Of a DNA stretch of 64,000 bases, positions 17,544 to 26,404 are shown piece by piece; the stretch's first letter is position 1; the number at the start of each line of letters is the position of its first letter. The DNA comes from Roseococcus thiosulfatophilus (lineage in GTDB: Bacteria > Pseudomonadota > Alphaproteobacteria > Acetobacterales > Acetobacteraceae): NCBI RefSeq assembly GCF_017311575.1, contig NZ_JAFFQY010000055.1, forward strand, positions 62,001-126,000, read 5' to 3'. The notes beneath the pieces are model-generated. The model was given only the letters and a program-made list of their open reading frames with translations, made no database searches and had not been told where the DNA came from. The position numbers and the translations under genes are program-made.

Positions 17544-18266
17544 ATGACCATGCGCCCATCCGGCCGCACCCCTGATGCCCTCCGCCCCGTCATCATCGAG
17601 ACGGGAATCGCCAAGCATGCCGAGGGGTCCTGCCTCATCCGCGTGGGCCAGACGGAGGTGCTCTGCGCCGCCAGCGTCGAGACGCGGGTGCCGCCCTTCC
17701 TGCGCAACACCGGCCTGGGCTGGGTCACCGCCGAATACGGCATGCTGCCCCGCGCCACCCACACCCGCGGCGACCGCGAGGCCGCGCGCGGCAAGCAATC
17801 CGGCCGCACCCAGGAGATCCAGCGGCTGATCGGCCGCAGCCTCCGCGCCGTGGTGGACCGCAAGGCGATGGGCGAGATGAGCATCACGCTCGACTGCGAC
17901 GTGCTGAACGCCGATGGCGGCACCCGCTGCGCCGGCATCACCGGTGCCTGGGTTGCGCTGCACCTGGCCTTCCAGCATTGCGTCCGCAACAACATCATGA
18001 GCCAGGTGCCGCTGACGGATCATGTGGCCGCCATCTCCTGCGGCGTGGTGAATGGCGAGGCGGTGCTGGACCTCGACTACCAGGAGGACAGCGCGGCCGA
18101 GGCGGACGCCAATTTCGTCCTGACGGGCGGCGGCGCGCTGGTGGAAGTCCAGGCCACGGCCGAGGGCGCGCCCTTCAGCGAGGCGCAGTTCCTGGCCATG
18201 CTGGATTTGGCGCGCGACGGCGTGGCCGCGCTGGTGGCGCGGCAGAAGGCCGCCGTGGGCCTGTGA
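17544..18266 (+). CDS. rph: Ribonuclease PH
   Basis: RNase PH is a phosphorolytic 3'-5' exoribonuclease that trims tRNA precursor ends. The 240-residue protein starts [16 protein letters not shown], with an AAGGA Shine-Dalgarno 3 bases before ATG 17544; ATG 17550 is the alternative. Family motifs include [39 protein letters not shown] (the Arg-rich substrate region) and [21 protein letters not shown] with the phosphate-binding segment. rdgB starts inside its stop codon region, giving the conserved rph-rdgB pair. Confidence 0.97.
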   Translation: MTMRPSGRTPDALRPVIIETGIAKHAEGSCLIRVGQTEVLCAASVETRVPPFLRNTGLGWVTAEYGMLPRATHTRGDREAARGKQSGRTQEIQRLIGRSLRAVVDRKAMGEMSITLDCDVLNADGGTRCAGITGAWVALHLAFQHCVRNNIMSQVPLTDHVAAISCGVVNGEAVLDLDYQEDSAAEADANFVLTGGGALVEVQATAEGAPFSEAQFLAMLDLARDGVAALVARQKAAVGL

Positions 18267-18865
18267 GGAAACTGACTCCGGGGAGGCTGGTCCTGGCCAG
18301 CCACAATGCCGGCAAGCTGCGCGAATTCGCCGGCCTGCTGGCGCCCTATGGGCTGGAGGTGGTCTCGGCCAAGGAACTCGGCCTGCCCGAGCCCGCCGAG
18401 ACCGGCACCACCTTCCTCGACAACGCGCGCATCAAGGCGCTGGCCGCGACCACGGCCACCGGCCTGCCGGCGCTCGCCGATGACAGCGGCTGCGAGGTGG
18501 CGGCCCTGGGCGGCGCCCCCGGCGTCTACACCGCCGACTGGGCCACCCAACCCGACGGAAGCCGCGACTACGGCCCGGCCATGGAGCGCGTCTGGCGCGA
18601 GGCGGCCGCCAACCCTGACCGGCGCTGCGCCTTCGTGGCCACATTGGTGCTGGCCTGGCCCGATGGCCACACGGAGGGCTTCGAGGGCCGCACCGAGGGG
18701 CATTGGACCTGGCCGCCCCGCGGCGCCCAGGGCTTCGGCTTCGACCCCATCTTCGTCCCCGAAGGCGAAAGCCTGACCTATGCGGAGATGAGCGTGGAGG
18801 AGAAAGCCCGCCTCTCCCACCGCGCCCGGGCCTTCAGGGCGCTGGCCGCCGCCTGCCTGGGCTGA
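18263..18865 (+). CDS. rdgB: Non-canonical purine NTP pyrophosphatase (dITP/XTPase, RdgB/HAM1)
   Basis: This enzyme hydrolyses dITP, ITP and XTP to monophosphates and so prevents deaminated purines from entering DNA and RNA. It is 200 residues from GTG 18263, which overlaps the rph stop by 4 bases. Motifs are [12 protein letters not shown] near residue 11, the catalytic-site segment [18 protein letters not shown], and [12 protein letters not shown] followed by [13 protein letters not shown]. All are characteristic of the HAM1 family. Longer upstream frames run into rph and are rejected. Confidence 0.96.
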   Translation: MRKLTPGRLVLASHNAGKLREFAGLLAPYGLEVVSAKELGLPEPAETGTTFLDNARIKALAATTATGLPALADDSGCEVAALGGAPGVYTADWATQPDGSRDYGPAMERVWREAAANPDRRCAFVATLVLAWPDGHTEGFEGRTEGHWTWPPRGAQGFGFDPIFVPEGESLTYAEMSVEEKARLSHRARAFRALAAACLG

Positions 18866-18878
18866 GGGGGCCAGCGCC

Positions 18879-19055
18879 ATGGACACCCGCCTCCTGCTGC
18901 GCCTGTTCATGTGGTTCCGCCGCCCGCCCTCGCGCCAGCGGCTCTGGATCATCGGCATCACGGTGGCCCTCGCGCTGGCCATCGCCCTGCTGGAATGGGG
19001 CTTCGGCTGGCCGGATGCGCTGACGGTGGACAATGCCCGGAGGGTCGTGCGGTAG
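18879..19055 (+). CDS. Small single-pass membrane protein (58 residues)
   Basis: A short gene begins 13 bases after rdgB. The protein MDTRLLLRLFMWFRRPPSRQ... has a basic N-terminus followed by one transmembrane helix (LWIIGITVALALAIALLEWG) and a short polar tail (ALTVDNARRVVR), ending at TAG 19053-19055. Codon use fits the genome and it has positive-inside topology. I recognise no named function. Its tight position suggests it belongs to the rph-rdgB transcript. Confidence 0.72.
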   Translation: MDTRLLLRLFMWFRRPPSRQRLWIIGITVALALAIALLEWGFGWPDALTVDNARRVVR

Positions 19056-19111
19056 CGCGCCAGGCACGAGGTCCGGTAGGAGGGCGCGGCGTTCCCTGCT
19101 ATGGGCGCGCC

Positions 19112-20134
19112 ATGCACGCCCTCCGACTTCTCGCCGACCGCGACCTCCGCCTCACCGAAGCCCCCCCGCCCCCGCCCCCCGGCCCGGGCGAGGTGCAGAT
19201 CGCCATGAAGGCCGTGGCGCTGAACCACATTGATGTCTGGGGCTGGCGCGGCATGGCCTTCGCCAAGCGGACCCTGCCGCTGACCGTGGGCGCCGAGGCG
19301 GTGGGCGAGGTCACCTCCGTGGGCGAAGGGGTCACGGCATTCCGCCCCGGCCAGCGCGTGGTGCCCTATGGCGGCATGACCTGCGGCACCTGCAAGCATT
19401 GCCTGGCCGGCCGCGACAACCTCTGCGAGAACGTGGCCGGCGTGCGCGGCTTCCATGTGGACGGCTTCGCGCAGGGCCTGGTGAACATGCCCGCGCGGCT
19501 GTGCGTGGCCGTGCCGGAGGGCGTCTCCATCGAGGACGCCGCCTGCGCCAGCATCACCTTCGCCACCGTCCAGCACATGCTGTTCGACAACGCGAAGCTC
19601 GAAGCCGGCGAGACCGTGCTGGTCCATGCCGCGGGCTCGGGCATCGGCAGTGCCGCGGTGCGGATGGCCAAGGCCATCGGCTGCACCGTCATCGGCACGG
19701 TGGGCGATGAGGAGAAGGCCGAGAAGGCCCGCGCCCTCGGCGCCGACCACGTGGTGAACTACAATGTGGACCGCTTCGAGAGCATCGCCCGCCGCGTCAC
19801 CGGCAAGCGCGGCGTGGATGTGGTGTTCGAGCATGTGGGCGCGGCCACCTGGCAGGGCTCATTGCTCTCCATGAAGATGGGCGGGCGGCTGGTGACCTGC
19901 GGCAGCACCTCCGGCGTCTCGGCCGAGACGAATTTGATGATGCTGTTCCAGCGGCAGTTGCGCCTGATCGGCAGCTTCGGCGCCACGGTGCGCAACGTGG
20001 CCGAGGGGCTGGACAAGATGGCCCAGGGCATTCGCCCCGTGCTGGACAGCGTCCTGCCGCTCGACCGCTTCGAGGAGGGGCTGGCGCGGCTCGAATCCCG
20101 GAGGGTCTTCGGCAAGATCGTCGTCACGCTGTAG
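19112..20134 (+). CDS. Zinc-containing MDR-family alcohol dehydrogenase / quinone oxidoreductase
   Basis: This 340-residue medium-chain dehydrogenase/reductase is predicted to use NAD(P)H. The N-terminal GroES-like domain has a four-Cys structural zinc lobe CGTCKHCLAGRDNLCEN. The Rossmann motif AAGSGIGSAAVRMAKAIG lies near residue 170. The catalytic zinc ligands of ADHs are missing: the Cys region reads HIDVWGWRG and the usual GHE reads GAEAVG. It is therefore closer to quinone reductase/enoyl reductase-type MDRs that kept only the structural zinc. The start ATG 19112 follows the small membrane-protein gene by 56 bases. The substrate is unknown. Confidence 0.87.
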   Translation: MHALRLLADRDLRLTEAPPPPPPGPGEVQIAMKAVALNHIDVWGWRGMAFAKRTLPLTVGAEAVGEVTSVGEGVTAFRPGQRVVPYGGMTCGTCKHCLAGRDNLCENVAGVRGFHVDGFAQGLVNMPARLCVAVPEGVSIEDAACASITFATVQHMLFDNAKLEAGETVLVHAAGSGIGSAAVRMAKAIGCTVIGTVGDEEKAEKARALGADHVVNYNVDRFESIARRVTGKRGVDVVFEHVGAATWQGSLLSMKMGGRLVTCGSTSGVSAETNLMMLFQRQLRLIGSFGATVRNVAEGLDKMAQGIRPVLDSVLPLDRFEEGLARLESRRVFGKIVVTL

Positions 20135-20141
20135 GCCCGGC

Positions 20142-21029
20142 GTGCGCGCGAGGCTGGCCCTGGCGGGGGAATGGGCGGTCGCGCTGGTGGCGCGGGCGGC
20201 CTTCGGCTTCCTGCGGCTGCTGGGGCTGCGGGCGGCCTCGGCGCTGGGCGGATTCGTGCTGCCGCTGCTGGGGCCGCTGACGCGCAACCACCGGCAGATG
20301 ATGGACAATCTCCGCCTTGCCCTGCCGGAGTTGGACGCGGCGCAGCACCGCGCCATCGCGCGCCGCGCCTGGGAGAATCTGGGCCGCACCGCCTGCGAAT
20401 ACGCGCATCTGGACCGCATCTGGGATTTCGACGGCGGGCGCGTCTATTCCCACCCGGACACCAAGGCGCGGCTGCACGCCCTGCTGGCCGAGGGCCGGCC
20501 GGTGCTGACCTTCTCGGCGCATCTGGCGAATTGGGAATTGCCGGCAGTGGTGGCGGCGCGGATGGGGCACCAGGGGGCCATCCTCTACCGCACGCCCAAC
20601 AACCGCTTCATCGCGGCCGACATCATCGCCCGCCGCGCGCCCATCATGGGCGAGCTGATCCCGGCCAGCGTGGCCGCGCCCATCCGCATGGCCTCCGCGC
20701 TGGATGAGGGCAAGTCGCTCGGCATGCTGGTGGACCAGCGCTTCGGCCGCGGCCCGGTGGTGCCCTTCTTCGGCCAGCCGGCGGCCTCCAACCCCTTCCT
20801 GGCGCGGCTGGCGCGGCGCTTCGAGGCGCCGGTCTATGGCATGCGCGCCATCCGTGAGCCCGGCCCGCGCTTCCGGATCGAGCTGATCGGGCCGGTGGAA
20901 CTGCCGCGCGACGCCACGGGCCGGGTGGATGTGGAGGCCAGCACCGCCCTGCTGAACCGCATCATCGAAGGCTGGATCCGCGAGGACCCGGGGCAGTGGC
21001 TGTGGATGCATCGCCGCTGGCGGCGTTGA
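20142..21029 (+). CDS. Lysophospholipid acyltransferase, LpxL/HtrB-like
   Basis: This is an inner-membrane acyltransferase of the LpxL/LpxM family, which adds secondary acyl chains to lipid A or similar acceptors. The protein has 295 residues. A hydrophobic N-terminal anchor (WAVALVARAAFGFLRLLGL) precedes the catalytic H-x4-E motif in FSAHLANWE near residue 126. GMLVDQRFGRGPVVPFFG follows, and the end is WLWMHRRWRR, a family signature. It starts at GTG 20142, 7 bases after the MDR gene. The last codons lie in the first unit of a 24-bp repeat (21010-21075) that continues past the stop. Confidence 0.9.
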   Translation: MRARLALAGEWAVALVARAAFGFLRLLGLRAASALGGFVLPLLGPLTRNHRQMMDNLRLALPELDAAQHRAIARRAWENLGRTACEYAHLDRIWDFDGGRVYSHPDTKARLHALLAEGRPVLTFSAHLANWELPAVVAARMGHQGAILYRTPNNRFIAADIIARRAPIMGELIPASVAAPIRMASALDEGKSLGMLVDQRFGRGPVVPFFGQPAASNPFLARLARRFEAPVYGMRAIREPGPRFRIELIGPVELPRDATGRVDVEASTALLNRIIEGWIREDPGQWLWMHRRWRR

Positions 21030-21075
21030 AGGAATCACCGCTGGCGGCGTTAGGCGGATCGCCGCTGGCGGCGTT
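21010..21075 (+). repeat. Three 24-bp-period palindromic units across the acyltransferase stop
   Basis: Units at 21010-21027, 21034-21051 and 21058-21075 share atc(g/a)ccgctggcggcgtt with an exact 24-base period. Each holds a CGCCGC-tg-GCGGCG (or CACCGC...) hairpin. The first unit encodes the last residues and stop of the acyltransferase. The extra copies look like local duplications of the gene's end, and the hairpins may serve as a transcript end. Confidence 0.85.
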
Positions 21076-21176
21076 GATGCGCTGAAAGGCTGGATTTCCG
21101 CCGGAATTCCAGGCTACAGCACCCCATGCGCCACCTTGGGGAAGGCGGCGCCCATCCACTGGGGGGAGTGGACCAC

Positions 21177-21704
21177 ATGAACCGACGCGCGCTTCTCGGC
21201 GCCTGCGCCCTGGGCGCCCCGCTGGCCATGCTGGCCGGCTGCGGCACCAGCCGCGCCCCGGCGCCGCCCGTCATCGCCGACGTCCCGGGCCATGGGCCCT
21301 ACACCGGCATCTCCTGCGTGCCCTATGCGCGGCAGCGCTCGGGCATCCAGCTCGCGGGCGATGCCTGGCAGTGGTGGGACGCGGCGGCGGGGCGCTACAG
21401 CCGCGCCCGCCGGCCGGAGCCGGGCGGCGTGCTGGTCCTGGCCCGCACCTCGCGGCTGAATTCGGGGCACCTGTCCGTGGTGCGGCGGGTGGTGTCGTCG
21501 CGGGAAATCCGGGTGGACCATGCCAACTGGGCCTCGGGCAGCCTGCGCGGCCGCGTGGCGGAGGACCAGCCGGTGGTGGATGTCTCGCCCCGCAACGACT
21601 GGACGCAGGTGCGCGTCTGGTATCCGCGCATCAACGCCCTGGGCAACACGGTCTTCGCGGCGCATGGTTTCATCCTGCCCCGCACGGTGATGGCAGGGCG
21701 CTGA
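21177..21704 (+). CDS. CHAP-domain lipoprotein (putative cell-wall amidase/peptidase)
   Basis: The protein has 175 residues with a lipoprotein signal (MNRRALLGACALGAPLAMLAGC, lipobox LAGC with Cys22). A CHAP domain follows. The nucleophile Cys is in GISCVPYARQRSG, then GDAWQWWDAAAGRYSR. The catalytic His is in NSGHLSVVRRV and the polar partner in VDHANW. CHAP enzymes cut peptidoglycan peptide bonds, so a periplasmic outer- or inner-membrane-attached wall hydrolase is likely. ATG 21177 is chosen because GGGGGGAG lies about 9 bases upstream and the signal sequence starts there. Confidence 0.85.
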   Translation: MNRRALLGACALGAPLAMLAGCGTSRAPAPPVIADVPGHGPYTGISCVPYARQRSGIQLAGDAWQWWDAAAGRYSRARRPEPGGVLVLARTSRLNSGHLSVVRRVVSSREIRVDHANWASGSLRGRVAEDQPVVDVSPRNDWTQVRVWYPRINALGNTVFAAHGFILPRTVMAGR

Positions 21705-21716
21705 AGGGGGGTCCCG

Positions 21717-22406
21717 ATGGCCTGCATCCTCGTCTGCCATGGCGCCTGGTCGGGCGGCTGGTCCTGGAAGAAGCTGCGCGAACCGCTGCGCGCGGCGGGG
21801 CATGAGGTCTTCACGCCCACCTACACCGGCCTTGGCGAACGCGCCCACCTGGCCCACCCGATGCTGGACCTCGAAACGCACATCCAGGACATATTGGGCG
21901 TGATCGAGGCTGAGGATCTGCGCGACATCACCCTCGTCGCGCATTCCTATGGCGGGATGGTGGGCACGGGCGTGGGCGACCGCGTGCCGGACCGCATCCG
22001 CCGCCTGATCTATCTGGATGCCTTCGTGCCGGAGGATGGCCAGTCCCTGCAGGACATGGTGGGCGGCGGCGGGCCCGAGGCACCTTTCGAAGGCTGGCTG
22101 GTCCCTCCCCTGCCCGGCGCGCCCGACACCGCGCCCGAGGACCTCGCCTGGACCCTCCCGCGCCGGCGCCACCAGCCCGCGCGCTGCTTCACCCAGAAGC
22201 TGCGCCTGACCCACGCCACCCCGCCCTTTGCGCGGACCTATATCCATTGCACCGTGAAGGACGGCCACGACCCCTTCCGCCCCATCGCGGACCGGCTGCG
22301 CCACGCCCCCGGCTGGGGTTTTCTCGAAATGGCGGCCAGCCACAGCCCCAACATCACGGCACCCGAGGCCCTGGCCGCGCTGATCCTGGAACTGGCGCAA
22401 GGGTGA
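21717..22406 (+). CDS. Alpha/beta hydrolase
   Basis: This is a 229-residue cytosolic alpha/beta hydrolase. The N-terminal strand and oxyanion loop is ILVCHGAWSGGWSW, and the nucleophile elbow is AHSYGGM near residue 82. An acid follows YLDAFVPEDG, and the catalytic His lies in AASHSPNITAPEAL close to the C-terminus. It resembles small esterases of the methyl-ester/salicylate esterase group. It follows the CHAP gene by 12 bases. The substrate is not predictable. Confidence 0.88.
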   Translation: MACILVCHGAWSGGWSWKKLREPLRAAGHEVFTPTYTGLGERAHLAHPMLDLETHIQDILGVIEAEDLRDITLVAHSYGGMVGTGVGDRVPDRIRRLIYLDAFVPEDGQSLQDMVGGGGPEAPFEGWLVPPLPGAPDTAPEDLAWTLPRRRHQPARCFTQKLRLTHATPPFARTYIHCTVKDGHDPFRPIADRLRHAPGWGFLEMAASHSPNITAPEALAALILELAQG

Positions 22407-22461
22407 TTTCGCCGGGCCGCGTCCCGCCCTATACGGCCGGCAAATGAACCGGAGGCCGCCC

Positions 22462-23433
22462 ATGTCCATTCCCCGCCGCGCCGCCCTGGCCCTGCCGGCC
22501 TTGGCGCTCGCGCCCGCCGCGCACGCCCAAGGCGCCTGGCCCTCGCGCCCCGTGCGGCTGGTCGTGGGCTTCCCGGCCGGCTCCACCCCGGACATCGCGG
22601 CGCGCGCCCTGGCGCAGCACCTCCAGCCGGTGCTGGGCCAGCCCGTGGTGGTGGACAACCGGGCGGGCGGCGGCGGGACCATCGGGGTGGATACGGCCCT
22701 TCGCGCCCAGGACGAGCACAGCCTGATCGTCACCATCGGCGGGCCCGGCTCCATCGCGCGGCTGGTCAACCCGCAATTGCCCTATGACCCGGCCACCGAC
22801 CTGATGCCCATCAGCCTGCTCGCGCGCATGCCCTTTGTGCTGTCGGTCCATCCGGGCGTGCCGGTGCGCGACGTGGCGGGCCTCATCGCCCATGTGCGGG
22901 CCAACCCCGGGCGGCTGAACTATGGCTCGGTGGGGGCGGGCACGCTGGGGCACCTGGTCACGGCGGAATTCGCGGCCCGGCATGGGCTGGAGATGACGCA
23001 TGTGCCCTTCCGCTCCTGGCCCCAGGCCATCGGCGAGGTCGTCGCCGGCCGCGTGCAGGTCATGGCGGCCGCGGCCGGCGCCGTGCTGCCCCAGGCACTG
23101 TCCGAACAGGTGCGCCCCCTGGCCGTGACCGGCGAGGCGCGCATGAACCAGCTTCCCGCCATCCCCACCCTGCGCGAGCAGAATGAGCCCGATATCGGCG
23201 CCTATGCCTGGATCGGCCTGTTTGCCCCGCGCGGCACGCCCGAGGCGCGCATCACCCGCCTGGCCGGGGAGGCCGGCGCCGCGCTGGCCGCCCCCGAGAC
23301 CCACCGCGCCCTGACCACCGCGGGCTTCGAGCCGCTGGGCACGCCCCCCGCCCCGCTGGCCGCGCTGGTGCGCGCCGAACTTTCCCATTGGGGCGAGGTG
23401 ATCCAGCGCCTGGGCATCCGCCCTGAAAGTTGA
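22462..23433 (+). CDS. Bug/TctC-family periplasmic solute-binding protein
   Basis: This 323-residue protein of the tripartite tricarboxylate transporter receptor family binds small carboxylates or other organic anions in the periplasm. It has a signal peptide ending near HAQ (residue about 20). Family marks are WPSRPVRLVVGFPAGSTPDIAARALA, VVVDNRAGGGGTIGV, LNYGSVGAGTLGHL and HVPFRSWPQAIGEVVAGRVQV. ATG 22462 is preferred over 22444 because GGAGG is 7 bases upstream. No TctA/TctB membrane partner is adjacent, which is common for the expanded Bug genes of Roseomonas- and Bordetella-like bacteria. Confidence 0.92.
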   Translation: MSIPRRAALALPALALAPAAHAQGAWPSRPVRLVVGFPAGSTPDIAARALAQHLQPVLGQPVVVDNRAGGGGTIGVDTALRAQDEHSLIVTIGGPGSIARLVNPQLPYDPATDLMPISLLARMPFVLSVHPGVPVRDVAGLIAHVRANPGRLNYGSVGAGTLGHLVTAEFAARHGLEMTHVPFRSWPQAIGEVVAGRVQVMAAAAGAVLPQALSEQVRPLAVTGEARMNQLPAIPTLREQNEPDIGAYAWIGLFAPRGTPEARITRLAGEAGAALAAPETHRALTTAGFEPLGTPPAPLAALVRAELSHWGEVIQRLGIRPES

Positions 23434-23526
23434 CAAGGCCCAACACCTGACAAGTCATTGACGCGCGGCGACCCGCCATGCGCCAATTCCGGAAGAAAAT
23501 GCCTGAAGTGAGGGAGACGCCACGCC

Positions 23527-25464
23527 ATGCCCGATGACGGCCTCATCGCCATCAAGCCCGAGATCGCGGCGAAGGCCCGCGTGACCGCCGAGCGCCGCGC
23601 CACCATGGCGGAACAGGCCGCCACCGACCCCGACGGCTTCTGGCGCGGCGAGATGAAGCGCATCGCCTGGATGCGCGAGCCCACCAAGATCAAGAACACC
23701 GACTTCACCGGCGACGTGTCCATCAAGTGGTTCGAGGATGGGGAGCTGAACGCCTCCGTCTCCTGCCTGGACCGCCACATCGCGGCGGGGCGGGGCGATC
23801 AGGTCGCCATCATCTGGGAGGGCGACGACCCCAATTCCGACAGCAAGACCACCTACGCCCAGCTCCATGCCCGCGTCTGCCAGCTGGCCAACGCCATGCG
23901 CAAGCTGGGCGTGAAGAAGGGCGACCGCGTCTGCATCTACCTGCCCATGATCGTGGAAGCCGCGGTGGCGATGCTGGCCTGCGCGCGCATCGGGGCCGTG
24001 CATTCCATCGTCTTCGGCGGGTTTTCTCCGGACAGCCTGGCCAGCCGCATCCAAGACAGCGAGTGCAGCCTGCTCATCACCTCCGACGAGGGGCGGCGCG
24101 GCGGCCGCAAGGTCCCGCTCAAGGCCAATGCGGATGAGGCGCTGAAGACCTGCCCCAGCGTGCGTCACGTCATCGTGGCGAAGAACACCGGCACCGAAGT
24201 CGCCATGCAGGAAGGCCGCGACCACGGCTGGGCGGCGCTGTGCGATGGCGAGCCCACGCAATGCGAGCCGGAGCGGATGAACGCGGAGGACCCGCTCTTC
24301 ATCCTCTACACCTCGGGCTCCACCGGGAAGCCCAAGGGCGTGCTGCACACCACGGGCGGCTACATGGTCTGGGCGTCCTTCACCCATGAGCTGGTCTTCG
24401 ACTACCGCCCGGGTGAGATCTACTGGTGCACGGCCGATGTGGGCTGGGTCACGGGCCACACCTACATCGTCTATGGGCCGCTCGCGAACGGGGCCACCAC
24501 GCTGATGTTCGAGGGCGTGCCCTCCTGGCCCGACAATGGCCGCTTCTGGCAGGTGGTGGACAAGCACCAGGTCAACATCTTCTACACCGCGCCGACCGCC
24601 ATCCGCGCCCTGATGCGCGATGGCGAGGGGCCGGTGAAGAAGCACAGCCGGGCCTCCTTGCGCATCCTGGGCAGCGTGGGCGAGCCCATCAACCCCGAGG
24701 CCTGGCTCTGGTACTACCGCGTGGTGGGCGATGAGCGCTGCCCGGTGGTGGACACCTGGTGGCAGACGGAGACGGGCGGCATCCTGATCTCGCCCCTGCC
24801 CGGCGCCGTCGCGCAGAAGCCGGGTTCGGCCACCCTGCCGCTCCCCGGCGTGAAGCCCGCGCTGGTGGATGGCGAGGGGAAGTTCCTCGAGGGCGCGACC
24901 GAGGGCAACCTCGTCATCACCGACAGCTGGCCCGGCCAGATGCGCACCGTCTATGGCGACCATGCGCGCTTCGTGCAGACCTATTTCTCGACCTTCCCCG
25001 GCCTCTACTTCACCGGCGACGGCGCGCGCCGCGACGCCGATGGCTATTGGTGGATCACCGGCCGCGTGGACGACGTGATCAACGTGGCCGGCCACCGCAT
25101 GGGCACGGCCGAGGTGGAATCCGCGCTGGTGGCCCACCCCAAGGTGGCCGAGGCCGCCGTGGTCGGCATGCCGCATGACCTGAAGGGCCAGGGCATCTAC
25201 TGCTACGTCACGCTCAATGCGGGCGAGGAGCCTTCCGACGCGCTGCGGAAAGAACTCGTGGCCTGGGTGCGGAAGGAGATCGGCCCCATCGCCACGCCCG
25301 ATGCCATCCAGTGGGCGCCCGGCCTGCCCAAGACACGCTCGGGCAAGATCATGCGGCGCATCCTGCGCAAGATCGCGGCGAACGAGACCGACAGCCTGGG
25401 CGACACCTCGACGCTCGCCGACCCCGCCGTGGTGCAGGAACTGGTGGACAACCGGGTGAGGTGA
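23527..25464 (+). CDS. acs: Acetyl-CoA synthetase (acetate-CoA ligase)
   Basis: Acs activates acetate with ATP and CoA through acetyl-AMP, feeding acetate into central metabolism. The protein has 645 residues, the usual length. The AMP-binding P-loop is [19 protein letters not shown] near residue 262. The core [20 protein letters not shown] and the hinge region near [18 protein letters not shown] are intact. The C-terminal [13 protein letters not shown] contains the Lys that Pat-type acetyltransferases acetylate to switch Acs off. It stands alone between the Bug gene and the sulfotransferase-like gene. Confidence 0.97.
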   Translation: MPDDGLIAIKPEIAAKARVTAERRATMAEQAATDPDGFWRGEMKRIAWMREPTKIKNTDFTGDVSIKWFEDGELNASVSCLDRHIAAGRGDQVAIIWEGDDPNSDSKTTYAQLHARVCQLANAMRKLGVKKGDRVCIYLPMIVEAAVAMLACARIGAVHSIVFGGFSPDSLASRIQDSECSLLITSDEGRRGGRKVPLKANADEALKTCPSVRHVIVAKNTGTEVAMQEGRDHGWAALCDGEPTQCEPERMNAEDPLFILYTSGSTGKPKGVLHTTGGYMVWASFTHELVFDYRPGEIYWCTADVGWVTGHTYIVYGPLANGATTLMFEGVPSWPDNGRFWQVVDKHQVNIFYTAPTAIRALMRDGEGPVKKHSRASLRILGSVGEPINPEAWLWYYRVVGDERCPVVDTWWQTETGGILISPLPGAVAQKPGSATLPLPGVKPALVDGEGKFLEGATEGNLVITDSWPGQMRTVYGDHARFVQTYFSTFPGLYFTGDGARRDADGYWWITGRVDDVINVAGHRMGTAEVESALVAHPKVAEAAVVGMPHDLKGQGIYCYVTLNAGEEPSDALRKELVAWVRKEIGPIATPDAIQWAPGLPKTRSGKIMRRILRKIAANETDSLGDTSTLADPAVVQELVDNRVR

Positions 25465-25513
25465 CGATCCGCCCGGCTTCCCAGCGGTTTGCGGGTCGCG
25501 CAAACTGGGCGGC

Positions 25514-26275
25514 ATGAGCCGTAGCATCATCTTTCTGACCACGCCCACCAGCGCGTCGGGCTCGCTGTGGCGTGCGCTGCTGGCCATCAATGGCGGCCGC
25601 TACAGGCCGCTCGGCTTCGTGCATGAACGCTACATGGCGCAGCGGATGGACCGGGTGGCGACGGAGCTGCCGCCCGCCACGGATCACCTCGTCAACCACA
25701 ACGCGCCCCATTACTTCAACCGCAACACCCCGCTGGCCGATTACCGCTTCATCCTGAACGCGCGCGACCCGCGGGACGTGCTGTGCAACCAGTTTCACTG
25801 GCAATTCGTCCATCCCTTCCTGGGCGAGACGCCGGAGAAGGAGGCGGCGCGGCGCCAGCGGATCAAGGACATGGGCATTGACGAATGGGTGCTGGCCCAG
25901 GACGTCTCGCCCATGTGCCGAAGGTTCATGGAGGTGGCGCGCAGCGTGGACCCGGCCGACCGGATCTTCATCGGCTATGTCCGGTACTGCCTGTACTTCG
26001 ACGAGGTGACGGAGCGCATCGCCGAGTTCATGGGCACCTCGCTGGACGCCATGACCCCCGCCCAGCGCGCCGCGCTGGAGCAGGAGCGCGTGGGCAACCT
26101 GCCCGGCAACCCGCGATGGATCGGCCAGTCCTGGGCCGGGTCCGACACCGCGCCAGGCCGCCACCGCCAGGAATTGCAGCCCCGGACCATCTGGAAACTG
26201 TCCAACCGCTACGCCTGGTTCCTCGACTTCCTGCGCGAGACGGATGATCCGCGCGTCACCGCCGCCTACAACTGA
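25514..26275 (+). CDS. Sulfotransferase-like P-loop protein
   Basis: The protein has 253 residues. The N-terminal SIIFLTTPTSASGSLWRALL resembles the 5'-phosphosulfate-binding loop of PAPS-dependent sulfotransferases, and YRFILNARDPRDVLCNQFHW resembles their 3'-phosphate-binding motif. A long helical middle and a basic C-terminus (RQELQPRTIWKLSNRYAWFL) fit the fold. Sulfation of a surface or secondary metabolite is plausible. The acceptor is unknown and no PAPS-supply gene lies in the window. The start ATG 25514 follows acs by 49 bases. Paired palindromic repeats lie just after the stop. Confidence 0.75.
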   Translation: MSRSIIFLTTPTSASGSLWRALLAINGGRYRPLGFVHERYMAQRMDRVATELPPATDHLVNHNAPHYFNRNTPLADYRFILNARDPRDVLCNQFHWQFVHPFLGETPEKEAARRQRIKDMGIDEWVLAQDVSPMCRRFMEVARSVDPADRIFIGYVRYCLYFDEVTERIAEFMGTSLDAMTPAQRAALEQERVGNLPGNPRWIGQSWAGSDTAPGRHRQELQPRTIWKLSNRYAWFLDFLRETDDPRVTAAYN

Positions 26276-26300
26276 AGGGGCTTGCCTGCAGCGTTGCGGA

Positions 26301-26401
26301 GCGGCTGATCCACGCCTTTGGCGATTCCGCCAAAGGCGATCAGAGGCTGTTCGGCCGAGCGGCTGATTCACACCTTTGGCGATTCCGCCAAAGGTGATCA
26401 G
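26301..26401. repeat. Two family A nested palindromes with compensatory base changes
   Basis: Unit 1 spans 26305-26343 and unit 2 spans 26363-26401, with a period of 58. The outer arms are CTGAT and ATCAG instead of the CCGAT/ATCGG seen elsewhere, a paired change. The inner stems are 10 bp with loop attc: GCCTTTGGCG/CGCCAAAGGC in unit 1 and ACCTTTGGCG/CGCCAAAGGT in unit 2, again a paired change. The units fill the convergent gap between the sulfotransferase-like gene and the RND pump, touching the end of the pump gene. Confidence 0.88.
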
Positions 26402-26404
26402 GCG

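Noticed and set aside
18077-19834. 585-codon minus-strand frame across rph, rdgB and the MDR gene
   Set aside because: Three well-supported genes occupy the other strand.
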